The notes beneath the pieces were generated by a model. The model saw only the letters and a list, made by a program, of their open reading frames with translations. It was not told the origin of the DNA and did no database searches. 64,000 nucleotides of DNA from Pinibacter aurantiacus (GTDB taxonomy: Bacteria > Bacteroidota > Bacteroidia > Chitinophagales > Chitinophagaceae). Each line of letters opens with the position of its first letter. Position 1 is the stretch's first letter. The stretch spans positions 496,001 to 560,000 of the forward strand of contig NZ_JAHSPG010000015.1 in NCBI RefSeq assembly GCF_019130065.1, written 5' to 3'. The translations under genes were made by a program, and so were the position numbers. Below are positions 50,918 through 59,379 of the stretch, piece after piece.

Positions 50918-51695
50918 ACTGTTTAGGCATTGTCGAATCCGCAGCAGGAGCTGGTTCTTCTTTTTCAATAGACAATAATTCCACATCAAAGATCAATGTT
51001 GAACCCGGGCCGATTTTTGCACCAGCTTCTCTGTCGCCATAGGCAAGCTCTGAAGGAATGAAGAGTTTCCATTTGCTTCCTACAGGCATTAATTGCAATG
51101 CTTCTACCCAGCCTTTGATTACACCACCTACAGGGAAATCAACCGGTTGACCGCGCTCTACTGAACTATCGAATACCGTTCCATCAATCAACGTGCCATG
51201 ATAATGACATTTTACTTTATCATTGATGCCTGGCTTAGGACCTGTGCCCGGTGTAATAATTTGATATTGCAAACCGCTTGGCAATGTAACCACACCCGGT
51301 TTTTTGCTATTGGCAGCAAGAAAAGCAGCACCCGCTACTTTATTTGCTTCTGCTTTTTTAGATCTTAATTTTTGCATGTACATACCTACCGCTGCATTCA
51401 TCTGATCTTCAGTTAAAGCAGGTTTGCCGGCCAGCGCATCCACCATGCCTTTTTGCACACAAGTTGTATTGATATTGTCGATGCCTTGTTGTTTGTAGAA
51501 TTGTGCCACGTTCAAACCAATGGCATAACTAACAGAATCAAGCGCGTTTTTCATTACCCCTGTGCTTTTTCCTGCTGCTGGTTTTGCCGCTGTTGCTTTT
51601 GCTGCTGGCTTTGCAGTCGTTTTTGCTTTTTGCTGCTGTGCCATTGCACCGCCGACAAGAGAAGTAGAAACTAATACTAAGAAGACTTTTTTCAT
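50916..51695 (-). CDS. FKBP-type peptidyl-prolyl isomerase, exported (FkpA/Mip-like)
   Basis: 259 aa. Signal peptide 1-19 (VGGAMA), a Lys/Ala/Pro-rich linker 20-45, FKBP_N helical dimerisation domain (about 48-125) and FKBP domain (about 130-245; GLQYQIITPGTGPKPG, CHYHGTLIDGTVFDSS, GWVEALQLMPVGSKWK, YGDREAGAKIGPGSTLIFD). Folding helper in the periplasm. Its start codon lies within a 15-bp sequence repeated 84 bp upstream. Confidence 0.93.
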   Translation of the reverse strand: MKKVFLVLVSTSLVGGAMAQQQKAKTTAKPAAKATAAKPAAGKSTGVMKNALDSVSYAIGLNVAQFYKQQGIDNINTTCVQKGMVDALAGKPALTEDQMNAAVGMYMQKLRSKKAEANKVAGAAFLAANSKKPGVVTLPSGLQYQIITPGTGPKPGINDKVKCHYHGTLIDGTVFDSSVERGQPVDFPVGGVIKGWVEALQLMPVGSKWKLFIPSELAYGDREAGAKIGPGSTLIFDVELLSIEKEEPAPAADSTMPKQ

Positions 51696-51790
51696 CTGTA
51701 TATTTTATATTTTATTTTGGCCAGATGGAATTCGCATCGAATGTCATTGTGTACAAAATAGCCGGCGCGCTCATTTCATCTGTATATTAA
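51690..51790. repeat. 15-bp direct repeat around the FKBP start codon
   Basis: TTTCATCTGTATATT occurs at about 51691-51705 (where its complement includes the ATG) and again at about 51775-51789. The 84-bp tract between carries no feature I recognise. Confidence 0.55.
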
Positions 51791-51952
51791 TGTTGAAGGG
51801 CAAAAATATTGTAAAATAATAATACCGGACGCAGGTTTTACGTTTTCAAAACGTCATATATTGACAAGCCGTTTTTAGACTAAACTTTTCGGTTTAAATA
51901 CAGTCTATAAATGGCTTACGGTTTAATAATTATTTAAAAAACAAATTCCGAC

Positions 51953-52690
51953 ATGAAAAAACTTGTCCTGTTAACCGCCCTATCTTTTAGTTACAGCCTC
52001 AATTTTGCTCAAACCGGTGGACTGAACGGCTTATTAAAAAAAGCGAGTTCGACAGTTTCTGGCACCAATAGTACTTCCGGTTCTTCTCTTTCTACCGATC
52101 AAATCGTGCAGGGATTGAAAGAAGCGTTGAATGTAGGCGCACAAAACAGCACTTCGAAGCTTTCGGCCGCTGACGGCTTTTTTAAAGATGCCGCGGTGAA
52201 GATTTTAATGCCGGATGAAGCAAAAAAGGTGGAATCTACTCTACGCTCCATGGGAATGGGGAAATTGGTGGACGATGCCATTTTGAGCGTGAACCGTGCA
52301 GCGGAAGATGCTTCAAAAACAGCTGCTCCTATTTTCCTGAACGCAGTTAAGAGCATGAGCGTAAAAGATGCGCTGGGCATTTTGCAAGGCACAGATACAG
52401 CAGCAACATCTTACTTGCGCAAAACAACGAATACAGACCTTACCGCATCTTTCAAGCCTGTTATTGAACAATCTTTACAAAAAACAAATGCTACCAAATA
52501 CTGGAGCGAAGTTTTCTCTGCTTACAATAAAGTATCTTTTAAAAAGGTAGATCCAGATTTAACTAACTATGTAACTACCAAAGCTTTAAATGGTATTTTT
52601 TATTATGTGGGAGAAGAAGAGAAGAAAATCCGCACCAATCCTACGGCTCAGGTTACTGACATCCTCAAGCAGGTTTTCGGAAAAAAGTAA
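51953..52690 (+). CDS. DUF4197 exported protein
   Basis: 245 aa. Signal peptide 1-19. All-helical DUF4197 body (GLNGLLKKASS, SLSTDQIVQGLKEALNVGAQN, GFFKDAAVKILMPDEAKKVE, VKSMSVKDALGILQGTDTAATSYLR and TNYVTTKALNGIFYYVGEEEKKIR in overlapping short runs). Found in many Bacteroidota and Proteobacteria periplasms; function unknown. Terminator follows. Confidence 0.88.
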   Translation: MKKLVLLTALSFSYSLNFAQTGGLNGLLKKASSTVSGTNSTSGSSLSTDQIVQGLKEALNVGAQNSTSKLSAADGFFKDAAVKILMPDEAKKVESTLRSMGMGKLVDDAILSVNRAAEDASKTAAPIFLNAVKSMSVKDALGILQGTDTAATSYLRKTTNTDLTASFKPVIEQSLQKTNATKYWSEVFSAYNKVSFKKVDPDLTNYVTTKALNGIFYYVGEEEKKIRTNPTAQVTDILKQVFGKK

Positions 52691-52720
52691 GCGCTTATAC
52701 ATATCATTTATAGTAATATC

Positions 52721-52750
52721 ATGCAGCACAACTTGTGCTGCATTTTTTTT
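52721..52750 (+). terminator. terminator after the DUF4197 gene
   Basis: ATGCAGCACA (52721-52730) and TGTGCTGCAT (52734-52743) with a 3-nt loop, then T8. Strong classical terminator. Confidence 0.93.
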
Positions 52751-52828
52751 GAAAGGTTGGCACGCTTTTATGGGGTTTAATAGTGACCCGATACAAATAT
52801 TATAGTTTTTTTGTGTTTAGGTAGTTCT

Positions 52829-52836
52829 TATCTTTG
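52829..52836 (+). promoter_or_regulatory. -7 box TATCTTTG of the PAS kinase gene
   Basis: Exact TAnnTTTG 36 nt before ATG 52873, preceded by a TTTG at 52810-52813. Confidence 0.55.
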
Positions 52837-52872
52837 ATTAAATCCTTTACCAAAAGAGAGTCCAGAATACTT

Positions 52873-53955
52873 ATGAATTTAAACCAGCCATTAAAAGACC
52901 AATCATCCTCCCTTTTATCTGTTATTAAAACAGATGGAGAATTCGAGGATATGGTTAATAAGGCGCCGGTTGGTGTTTGCAAGATGGCCTTTGACGGCAC
53001 ACTTTTGTACGTAAATGAAAAACTTGCCCGGTTCCTTGATCTTTCTCCGGCCGACGCGATAGGCAGAAACTACCTTGATTTTTATAAGAGCGAAACAAAT
53101 ACCGGTTATCACTACTGGCAGGAACTAATGCGTTCGGGCGATCTTCCTTTTTATCATGGCTGGGTGGACCTTACCTCAAAAAATAATGAGATCATTCCCT
53201 GCCATCTTAATATGCAACATATAAAGGATGACGAAGGAAATGCACAATATTTTCTCTGCATTTTCGACCGTTTTGCAGAAGAGCAGGTCATACAGCAGCA
53301 TTTGTATGAAGAAAGGATCTCTTATCAACAAAGTATCGCAACTACCATATTAAAAGCCCAGGAAAAAGAAAGAGCTTTTCTTGCAGAAGAATTGCACGAT
53401 AATATCAATCAGCTTCTTGCTACTACCAAACTATATATCGATTCGGCTAGATCTGCAAAACCAGAGCAATTAAATGAACTACTCGAAAGAAGCTCAATAC
53501 ATGTTGTGCAGGTGATCAATGAATTGAGAAACCTGTCTAAAAGGCTCACACCTCCTTCTGTTGAAAATACAAGCCTCGTAAATAACATTGTCAACCTCTT
53601 CCAGGACACTGAAAAGCTATCCGGCATCGCGGTGGAGATTATTCACACAGGCTTTGATGAAAGCAATATAGGTAAGGAGAAAAAACTGATGATCTATAGA
53701 ATTTTGCAGGAGCAATTCAACAATATTTTAAAACATGCGGAGTGCTCAAAAATATCTGTAAACATCAGGAACAAAGGGCCTATGATCGAATTGATCGTGG
53801 AAGATAATGGTAAGGGGTTTAATACGACTACGTCCTATCAGAATGGCCTTGGCTTAAAAAATATTCGCAACCGCGTAGATCTTTATAATGGCCGTTGTAG
53901 CGTATACTCCGCGCCTGGCAAAGGTTGCAGAGTGCATATTGAGTTTGAAGGGTGA
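52873..53955 (+). CDS. PAS-domain sensor histidine kinase, HisKA_3 (NarX/DesK-like)
   Basis: 360 aa from ATG 52873 (TTG 52834 overlaps the -7 box). No membrane helix: cytoplasmic PAS domain (about 35-150; APVGVCKMAFDGTLLYVNEKL, shortened), HisKA_3 dimerisation/phosphoacceptor helix with His in LAEELHDNINQLLATTKL (about 185-203), and HATPase_c (EQFNNILKHAECSK, VEDNGKGF, LGLKNIRNRVDLYNG). Such kinases signal to LuxR-type response regulators; none is adjacent, so it is an orphan here. Confidence 0.92.
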   Translation: MNLNQPLKDQSSSLLSVIKTDGEFEDMVNKAPVGVCKMAFDGTLLYVNEKLARFLDLSPADAIGRNYLDFYKSETNTGYHYWQELMRSGDLPFYHGWVDLTSKNNEIIPCHLNMQHIKDDEGNAQYFLCIFDRFAEEQVIQQHLYEERISYQQSIATTILKAQEKERAFLAEELHDNINQLLATTKLYIDSARSAKPEQLNELLERSSIHVVQVINELRNLSKRLTPPSVENTSLVNNIVNLFQDTEKLSGIAVEIIHTGFDESNIGKEKKLMIYRILQEQFNNILKHAECSKISVNIRNKGPMIELIVEDNGKGFNTTTSYQNGLGLKNIRNRVDLYNGRCSVYSAPGKGCRVHIEFEG

Positions 53956-53964
53956 GATGCGGAG

Positions 53965-54107
53965 CTCTAATTAATAATTAATAATTAGTAATTAATACGG
54001 CAACAACCTTAACAAAAATGCTGTTGCAAACCTATTCGAAAATTAAGAGGGCGATATTCAACAACGAATGCCGCCCTCTTAATTATTAATTATTAATTAT
54101 TAATTCC
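53965..54107. repeat. inverted repeat, TTAATAA unit, enclosing terminator
   Basis: Left arm 53965-53998, right arm 54077-54107. Between the convergent kinase and ABC-F genes. Confidence 0.8.
54043..54082. terminator. bidirectional terminator
   Basis: TTAAGAGGGCG (54043-54053) and CGCCCTCTTAA (54072-54082), perfect 11-bp stem with an 18-nt loop. Confidence 0.75.
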
Positions 54108-54108
54108 T

Positions 54109-55995
54109 TTACCCTGCCAGTTCACTCAGTTCCAGCCAGCGGAATTCTTTTTCTTCAATCAACTGGGAAACAACACCTATTCTTTCAGAAAGTTTTTGCA
54201 ATTCTTCAAAAGGAATGGAAGGGTCGCCCAATTTTTCTGTTATTGTGTGTTTTTCTTTTTCCAGCGCCGCAATCTCTTTTTCTAGCATTTCAAATTCACG
54301 CTTTTCGTTAAAGCTTAACTTCTTTTTTGCCGGTGCCGCCTGGGTTTTGGCCGCCTCAGGAACAGCAGCAACAACAGTCGTTTTGACTTCTTCGTCTTTT
54401 TCCTTATCCTTCTCCCAAATTCTGTACTGCGTGTAGTTGCCTGGAAAATCTCTTATTTCACCGCCGCCTTCAAATACAAATAAGTGGTCCACCAAACGAT
54501 CCATGAAGTAACGGTCGTGACTCACAATTACTATACAACCGCCAAACTCACTTAAAAAGTTTTCGAGCACACCCAATGTTTGCAGATCCAAATCATTTGT
54601 AGGCTCATCCAATATGAGGAAGTTCGGATTGCGGAACAGGATGGACAACAAATGCAATCTTCTTTTTTCTCCACCGCTCAGTTTGGAGATGTAAGTGTAT
54701 TGTTGCTCAGGTGGAAATAAAAACAAATTCAAAAACTGCGATGCAGTTAATGATCCGCCGGAAGCCAATGGAAAGCTTTCTGCAATATTTTTTACATACT
54801 CTATCACCCGCATGTCTTCCTTCACTATTAGGCCTTGCTGTGAGTAGTTACCAAACACAACAGTATCACCAATGTTCACCTTACCGCTATCGGGTTGTTC
54901 TATACCCTGAAGAATGTTGAGAAAGGTTGACTTACCCACCCCATTTTTTCCAACAATTCCTATGCGGTCACCTTTTTTAAATGTATAGTCAAAACCTTTC
55001 AGTATCGTTTTTTCGCCGTAAGCTTTGTTCAATTTTTTCAGTTCGGCAATCTTCCCTCCCAGCCTGCTCATTTTCATTTGCAGTTGCAACTGGCTGTCTT
55101 CCATTTTTTGTTTTGCCTTTGCTTCTACTTCATAAAAATTATCCTGGCGGCTTTTAGATTTTGTTGTGCGAGCCTTTGGTTGCTTGCGCATCCATTCCAA
55201 TTCTTTCCTGTAAAGGTTTTTCGCCTTGTCTATGCTTGCAGAATCGCTTTCGATGCGAGCCGCTTTTTTCTCAAGAAAATTTTCGTAATCGCCTTTGTAT
55301 ACGTAGAGGCTGCTGGTATCCAGCTCCCAAATTTCTTCGCACACTGCATCCAGAAAGTAACGATCGTGCGTAACCATTAACAGCGTTACTTTTTCCTGGT
55401 TCAGGTAATGTTCCAGCCATTCCACCATCGCCACATCAAGGTGGTTGGTGGGCTCATCCATTATCAACAGAACATGCTTGTGCTCAAAGCCAATATCGAT
55501 AAGGGTTTTAGCCAACGCAACTCTTTTGCGCTGACCACCCGACAAGGTATTAACCTTTTGATTGAGGTGATGAATATTAAGCTTGCCGAAGATCTGCTTT
55601 ACTTTAGAATCGAAATCCCATGCACCCAAGTCATCCATTTTTATAATGGCTTCGCTCAATGCATTTACATCATCCTGCTCGCTGGCAGTTTCGTAAGCTG
55701 CGATCGCCTGGATAATTGGGTGATTGTGGTGAAATATATTTTCACGAACAGTCGCCTCTTCCACAAAAACAGGCTCCTGATCGAAAAGCGCAACTGTAAT
55801 GTCCTTGTTGATCCAAACCGTTCCTTCATCCGCAGTTTCCCTTTCTGAAAGTATTTTCAACAGGGTAGATTTTCCTGTTCCGTTTTTAGCTACCAACGCT
55901 ATTTTGTCGCCTTCTTCTATATGAAAAGAAATATCCTGAAACAATGGTTTTACGCCGTAAGATTTGCTCAAACCTTCTACTGATACATAATGCAT
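54109..55995 (-). CDS. ABC-F family ATPase (Uup/EttA-like)
   Basis: 628 aa. Two ABC domains on one chain: Walker A VAKNGTGKSTLLKIL and signature LSGGQRKRVALAKT with LLIMDEPTNHLD; second Walker A VGKNGVGKSTFLNIL and LSGGEKRRLHLLS with LILDEPTNDLD. Linker about 240-310 with charged helices and a C-terminal coiled coil (about 555-625). No membrane segments: acts on the ribosome rather than in transport. The coiled-coil tail suggests Uup. Predicted leaderless. Confidence 0.94.
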   Translation of the reverse strand: MHYVSVEGLSKSYGVKPLFQDISFHIEEGDKIALVAKNGTGKSTLLKILSERETADEGTVWINKDITVALFDQEPVFVEEATVRENIFHHNHPIIQAIAAYETASEQDDVNALSEAIIKMDDLGAWDFDSKVKQIFGKLNIHHLNQKVNTLSGGQRKRVALAKTLIDIGFEHKHVLLIMDEPTNHLDVAMVEWLEHYLNQEKVTLLMVTHDRYFLDAVCEEIWELDTSSLYVYKGDYENFLEKKAARIESDSASIDKAKNLYRKELEWMRKQPKARTTKSKSRQDNFYEVEAKAKQKMEDSQLQLQMKMSRLGGKIAELKKLNKAYGEKTILKGFDYTFKKGDRIGIVGKNGVGKSTFLNILQGIEQPDSGKVNIGDTVVFGNYSQQGLIVKEDMRVIEYVKNIAESFPLASGGSLTASQFLNLFLFPPEQQYTYISKLSGGEKRRLHLLSILFRNPNFLILDEPTNDLDLQTLGVLENFLSEFGGCIVIVSHDRYFMDRLVDHLFVFEGGGEIRDFPGNYTQYRIWEKDKEKDEEVKTTVVAAVPEAAKTQAAPAKKKLSFNEKREFEMLEKEIAALEKEKHTITEKLGDPSIPFEELQKLSERIGVVSQLIEEKEFRWLELSELAG

Positions 55996-55999
55996 GGCG

Positions 56000-56007
56000 C
56001 AAAGGTA
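56000..56007 (-). promoter_or_regulatory. -7 box TACCTTTG, 4 nt from the ABC-F start codon
   Basis: Exact TAnnTTTG; 4 nt to ATG 55995. The -33 region is formed by AATAACTG repeat units. Confidence 0.6.
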
Positions 56008-56008
56008 G

Positions 56009-56143
56009 GGAAAGGACTGAATAACTGAATGACTGATTAACTGAGAATGAGAATCATTGAATTATTGAATGATTGAATAATTGAAGTCTTTAGCGCTTGC
56101 TGCATTTTAACTTCAGTCATTCAGTTATTCAGTTACTCAGTTA
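56009..56143. repeat. inverted repeat, AATAACTG and ATTGAATG units
   Basis: Left arm about 56012-56044 with a second unit type (ATTGAAT) to 56082; right arm 56108-56143 (TTCAGTTA). Both neighbours are on the minus strand; the right arm ends at the META-protein stop. Confidence 0.8.
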
Positions 56144-56614
56144 TTATTTCGCCCCTGCTTCAAATTCAGCCAACACGCTTTCGCCACTTTTCAATCGCAA
56201 TGTTTTTCCAGAGATTGTGTAGGAATCAGACTTGTCAATTGCTTTTGCAAAAGCGTCCTCAAGCTCCATTAGCGGAGATGGGCACATCATTTTTGTCATA
56301 GCAGCGGGACCAATTTTAATGGTATTGCCTGTGGCTACAAAACTGCCCATCATTCGGTTACAACCCGCCGTACCGCTAAATTTTGAACTGGCGGAATCGA
56401 ATCGGATAAATGCCTCCTTTTGCAGGCTGGCAATGTCCTGGTTAAACCCGTCAACTTTAAGCAACTTCCAGTAGGTATTATTTAAAGGCTGATTGTGTTC
56501 CATGACTGTGGTAGTGGCTTTTTTAGAGTTGCAGGCAATCACAAGCGTTAATAGCGCAATAAATAACAATGCAATTAGCGCCAATATTAATTCAAATGAC
56601 CATAACTTTTTCAT
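56144..56614 (-). CDS. META-domain (HslJ-like) lipoprotein
   Basis: 156 aa. Hydrophobic N-terminus (8-27) ending in VIACNS (Cys28), so lipoprotein. META domain (about 45-150): NTYWKLLKVDGF, FIRFDSASSKFSGTAGCNRMMGSF, IGPAAMTKMMCPSPLMELEDAF and TISGKTLRLKSGESVLAEFE. HslJ-type proteins are heat- or stress-induced envelope proteins of unknown function. Confidence 0.9.
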   Translation of the reverse strand: MKKLWSFELILALIALLFIALLTLVIACNSKKATTTVMEHNQPLNNTYWKLLKVDGFNQDIASLQKEAFIRFDSASSKFSGTAGCNRMMGSFVATGNTIKIGPAAMTKMMCPSPLMELEDAFAKAIDKSDSYTISGKTLRLKSGESVLAEFEAGAK

Positions 56615-56688
56615 AATAAATCATTTAAAGATTCAAACAAAAGAATGATGCCTTTGTAAATAGATTTACATAAAAACTTGTTGGTTGC

Positions 56689-57222
56689 ATGGAGTTAATC
56701 AGAATTCTTTCTACAAGTGATGAACACTGGCCCGATGTGGTTGATCTTTATACCACATCGTTTCCGGAAAGGGAAAGGAGGAATGTCAATACTTTAGAAA
56801 TAGTCTTGACAGATAGACGCTTTCACGCTGTAAAGTTCGTTATTAATAATGGATTTGCCGCCTTAATGTTTTATTGGCAACTGAAAAATCTTGTGTTTCT
56901 TGAACACTTTGCAGTAACGGAAAATAACAGGGGGAAAAGCTATGGAAAACAAATAATGGAATGGCTGCTAATGCTTCCTGCAATCTACTTTGTACTGGAA
57001 GTTGAGCACCCTTTTGATGATAGTTCGCAAAGGCGAATTGCTTTTTATGAACGCCTTGGGTTTTCCACCAATCACTATGAATATTTTCAACCACCTTATC
57101 GTGAGACTGATGATCCGTTGCCTTTGCTGTTAATGTCGAAACCGGCAATTGAGAGCGTAGAAACTTTTCAGGCACTTACCAAAGAATTGCATGAGGTCGT
57201 TTATGATCGTTTTATGATGTAA
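56689..57222 (+). CDS. GNAT-family N-acetyltransferase
   Basis: 177 aa. GNAT fold: FPERERRNVNTLE, LEHFAVTENNRGKSYGKQIMEW (strand 4, CoA-binding Q/RxxGxG/A like, with GKSYGK), and FYERLGFSTNHYEYFQPPY. Substrate unknown; no operon partner. Divergent from the META gene with about 75 bp between, no convincing -7 box. Confidence 0.82.
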   Translation: MELIRILSTSDEHWPDVVDLYTTSFPERERRNVNTLEIVLTDRRFHAVKFVINNGFAALMFYWQLKNLVFLEHFAVTENNRGKSYGKQIMEWLLMLPAIYFVLEVEHPFDDSSQRRIAFYERLGFSTNHYEYFQPPYRETDDPLPLLLMSKPAIESVETFQALTKELHEVVYDRFMM

Positions 57223-57254
57223 CCCCAACTGTGGTGCAGCATTGATGTGATGCA

Positions 57255-57277
57255 GGGCGAATGCGATTCGCCCCTAC
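57255..57277 (-). repeat. GTAG-type REP palindrome
   Basis: On the minus strand GTAG then GGGCGAAT, CGC, ATTCGCCC (57255-57262/57266-57273, perfect 8-bp stem). Third REP with the 5' GTAG; located between the convergent GNAT and J-domain genes, touching the J-domain stop. Confidence 0.7.
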
Positions 57278-57924
57278 TACTGGCTCAACATATAAATGGT
57301 TACGCAAATAAACAATGTGACTACAATTAAAACCGGTATCTGATATCGCTCCCAAAGTGCTTCCTGCTTTTTCTTTTTCATAAAAGCCGCGATGCTTTCT
57401 GAAGTCTGGGCGCTTGTCGATTGAATTTTCGAGAGGATGCCGGTAATGTCTTTTGCCAGGAAGAGTGGCAGTGGTTGTATACTGTTGAGTATCGCCGCAA
57501 CTATTTTGTCATTCGTTGATATTTCCCCAAAGCGTTCGAGCATATGAATGGACGAAGGGGATAACAACTTCATAATATGATCATGCAAACCAATCTTGTC
57601 CATCCTGAAAAAATCAAGTGAACGAACATGGATCTCCAGTTGTTGACAATCTTCTAAAAAGTGAACCGGGGTGAGCGCGGCGTTGCCTTCAAATTTTTGA
57701 GCAGAAGCAACATTGTAAAAACGTTTTTGTGTATATACCCTGCGTTCATGGGGCTTGCTTAAAACATTGTACGCTTCCTGCAATTCTTTAAAAAACGCCT
57801 CGGCGTATTTATCCCCCGCATTTTTGTCCGGGTGAAAACGCATTGCCAGCACGCGGTATGCTTTTTTAATATCTGCTGGCGACGCATTGACAGGAATATT
57901 GAGTGTATTGTAATAATCTTTCAC
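57277..57924 (-). CDS. J-domain protein with C-terminal membrane anchor
   Basis: 215 aa from GTG 57924. J domain at the N-terminus (1-65; DYYNTLNIPVNASPADIKKA, HPDKNAGDKYAEAF) with intact HPD that stimulates Hsp70 (DnaK). Middle helical region (about 75-180) without zinc-finger or substrate-binding domains of DnaJ. A single membrane helix near the end (about 195-213; IPVLIVVTLFICVTIYML) tethers it, so it recruits DnaK to the membrane. Target unknown. Confidence 0.88.
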   Translation of the reverse strand: MKDYYNTLNIPVNASPADIKKAYRVLAMRFHPDKNAGDKYAEAFFKELQEAYNVLSKPHERRVYTQKRFYNVASAQKFEGNAALTPVHFLEDCQQLEIHVRSLDFFRMDKIGLHDHIMKLLSPSSIHMLERFGEISTNDKIVAAILNSIQPLPLFLAKDITGILSKIQSTSAQTSESIAAFMKKKKQEALWERYQIPVLIVVTLFICVTIYMLSQ

Positions 57925-58018
57925 AAACCAACGGCATTTGGTTCGGTGAAATTAGGTTTTAAAAGATCAAAAAAAGTCCGGAGAAGAGAAATAATTGAAG
58001 AAATAAAATGATATTTAA

Positions 58019-59143
58019 ATGATGAAACACAACGTAAAGCATGTAATACTTAGCCTATTGCTCACAGCCTTTGCTTTATATTGTGCTGCGCAGGAAGTAC
58101 CCCGTGAAATACCAAAGCTTAAATATTTACGCGCCACTTACGACTCCTCTTATTATCACTCGTTTATCCAGGACATCGTGGCCCGATTTTATTTTTCCCA
58201 AAAATTCACAAGCCCTACTATCAAAGGTATCTATCGGTCCGACAAGTTGCGGTATGTACCCAACACTACTTTAAACATGGGAATTGGTGCCACTTACAAA
58301 CCGATAACGATCAACCTTGGTTATGGTTTCAGTTTTTTAAACCAGGATAAAGAAAAAGGAAAAACAAAATATCTTGATCTGCAATCGCACCTGTACGTTC
58401 GCAAATGGGCGTTTGACCTTCTCGGACAGTTTTACACGGGATATTACCTTCTGCAAAAGGATAACAAAACGCATGAGCAGGAACCATATTATATCCGTCC
58501 GGATATGCATGTTACGGTTATTGGTTTGGCTGCCTACAAAATATTTAACTATAAAAAGTTTTCTTACCGGGCTGCGATGGTACAGAACGAGTACCAGCAG
58601 AAATCTGCGGGAACACTTCTTGTTGGCGGGGAGGCTTATTATGGTTCGCATACGGCGGACAGCGCCTTTGTTCCGATGTTGATGTCTGAAAAATTCAATC
58701 AAAAAAACATTAACCAGATGCGTTTCTTTGAATTTGGTCCCGGTGTGGGCTATGCGTACACCCTGGTAGTTGCCAAACATATTTTTGCGACAGCATCACT
58801 TACGTTTAATCCCAAAATTTCCCTTGCAACCGAAAGTTCCATGTATGAAGACAATGCCAACCTGCACGTAAGCATTGTGCCTGGTTTTTTTGCCCGTGGG
58901 GCAATTGGTTACAATTCCGACTTCTGGAACGTCAATCTTTCATTTGTGGGCAATAGGCTCATAACAAAAGGTTCCTCGTCTTCTGACCACTACATATACA
59001 ACACGGGAAACCTGCGCTTAACGCTTGCCCACCGAATCATTCCAGGCCCTAAATTGAGAAAGAAGCTGAATCAGTTTGATCACCATTTCACGAAAAACAT
59101 TCCGATACCGGTAGATGCGATGCAGCCGCAGAGACCTGAATAA
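58019..59143 (+). CDS. DUF4421 exported beta-barrel-like protein
   Basis: 374 aa. Signal peptide 1-24 (cleavage after CAA). The rest is rich in alternating aromatic/polar strands (NMGIGATYKPITINLGYGFSF, LYVRKWAFDLLGQFYTGYYL, GPGVGYAYTLV) characteristic of outer-membrane beta barrels; DUF4421 is Bacteroidota-restricted. Function unknown. Confidence 0.85.
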   Translation: MMKHNVKHVILSLLLTAFALYCAAQEVPREIPKLKYLRATYDSSYYHSFIQDIVARFYFSQKFTSPTIKGIYRSDKLRYVPNTTLNMGIGATYKPITINLGYGFSFLNQDKEKGKTKYLDLQSHLYVRKWAFDLLGQFYTGYYLLQKDNKTHEQEPYYIRPDMHVTVIGLAAYKIFNYKKFSYRAAMVQNEYQQKSAGTLLVGGEAYYGSHTADSAFVPMLMSEKFNQKNINQMRFFEFGPGVGYAYTLVVAKHIFATASLTFNPKISLATESSMYEDNANLHVSIVPGFFARGAIGYNSDFWNVNLSFVGNRLITKGSSSSDHYIYNTGNLRLTLAHRIIPGPKLRKKLNQFDHHFTKNIPIPVDAMQPQRPE

Positions 59144-59310
59144 TTGAAAATTGAAAGTTGAAAATTGAAAATGAGAAAGAATGCAGATTATCATGATTTT
59201 GATGATTTACTACGATCTTCTTTCAAATAACATATCAAATCTTGACAATCATAAAAATCTGCGTTCTATTTTCTTCATCATTTTCAATTTTCAACTTTCA
59301 ATTTTCAATT
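59140..59310. repeat. inverted repeat, TTGAAAA unit, enclosing ATCTGCG element
   Basis: Left arm 59140-59174 includes the DUF4421 stop; right arm 59278-59310. Interior is the interspersed repeat at 59178-59268. Same nesting as at 24645-24779. Confidence 0.85.
59178..59268. repeat. interspersed ATCTGCG palindromic repeat, copy 3
   Basis: Begins AGAATGCAGATTATCATG and ends ATCTGCGTTCT; contains CATATCAAATCTTGACAATC, which differs from copy 2 by one base in that run. Confidence 0.75.
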
Positions 59311-59379
59311 GGTAAAAACTAACAACCGTTAACCACCAACATTTTTCACTACATTAGCATATAACAAAATGCTGATGCC

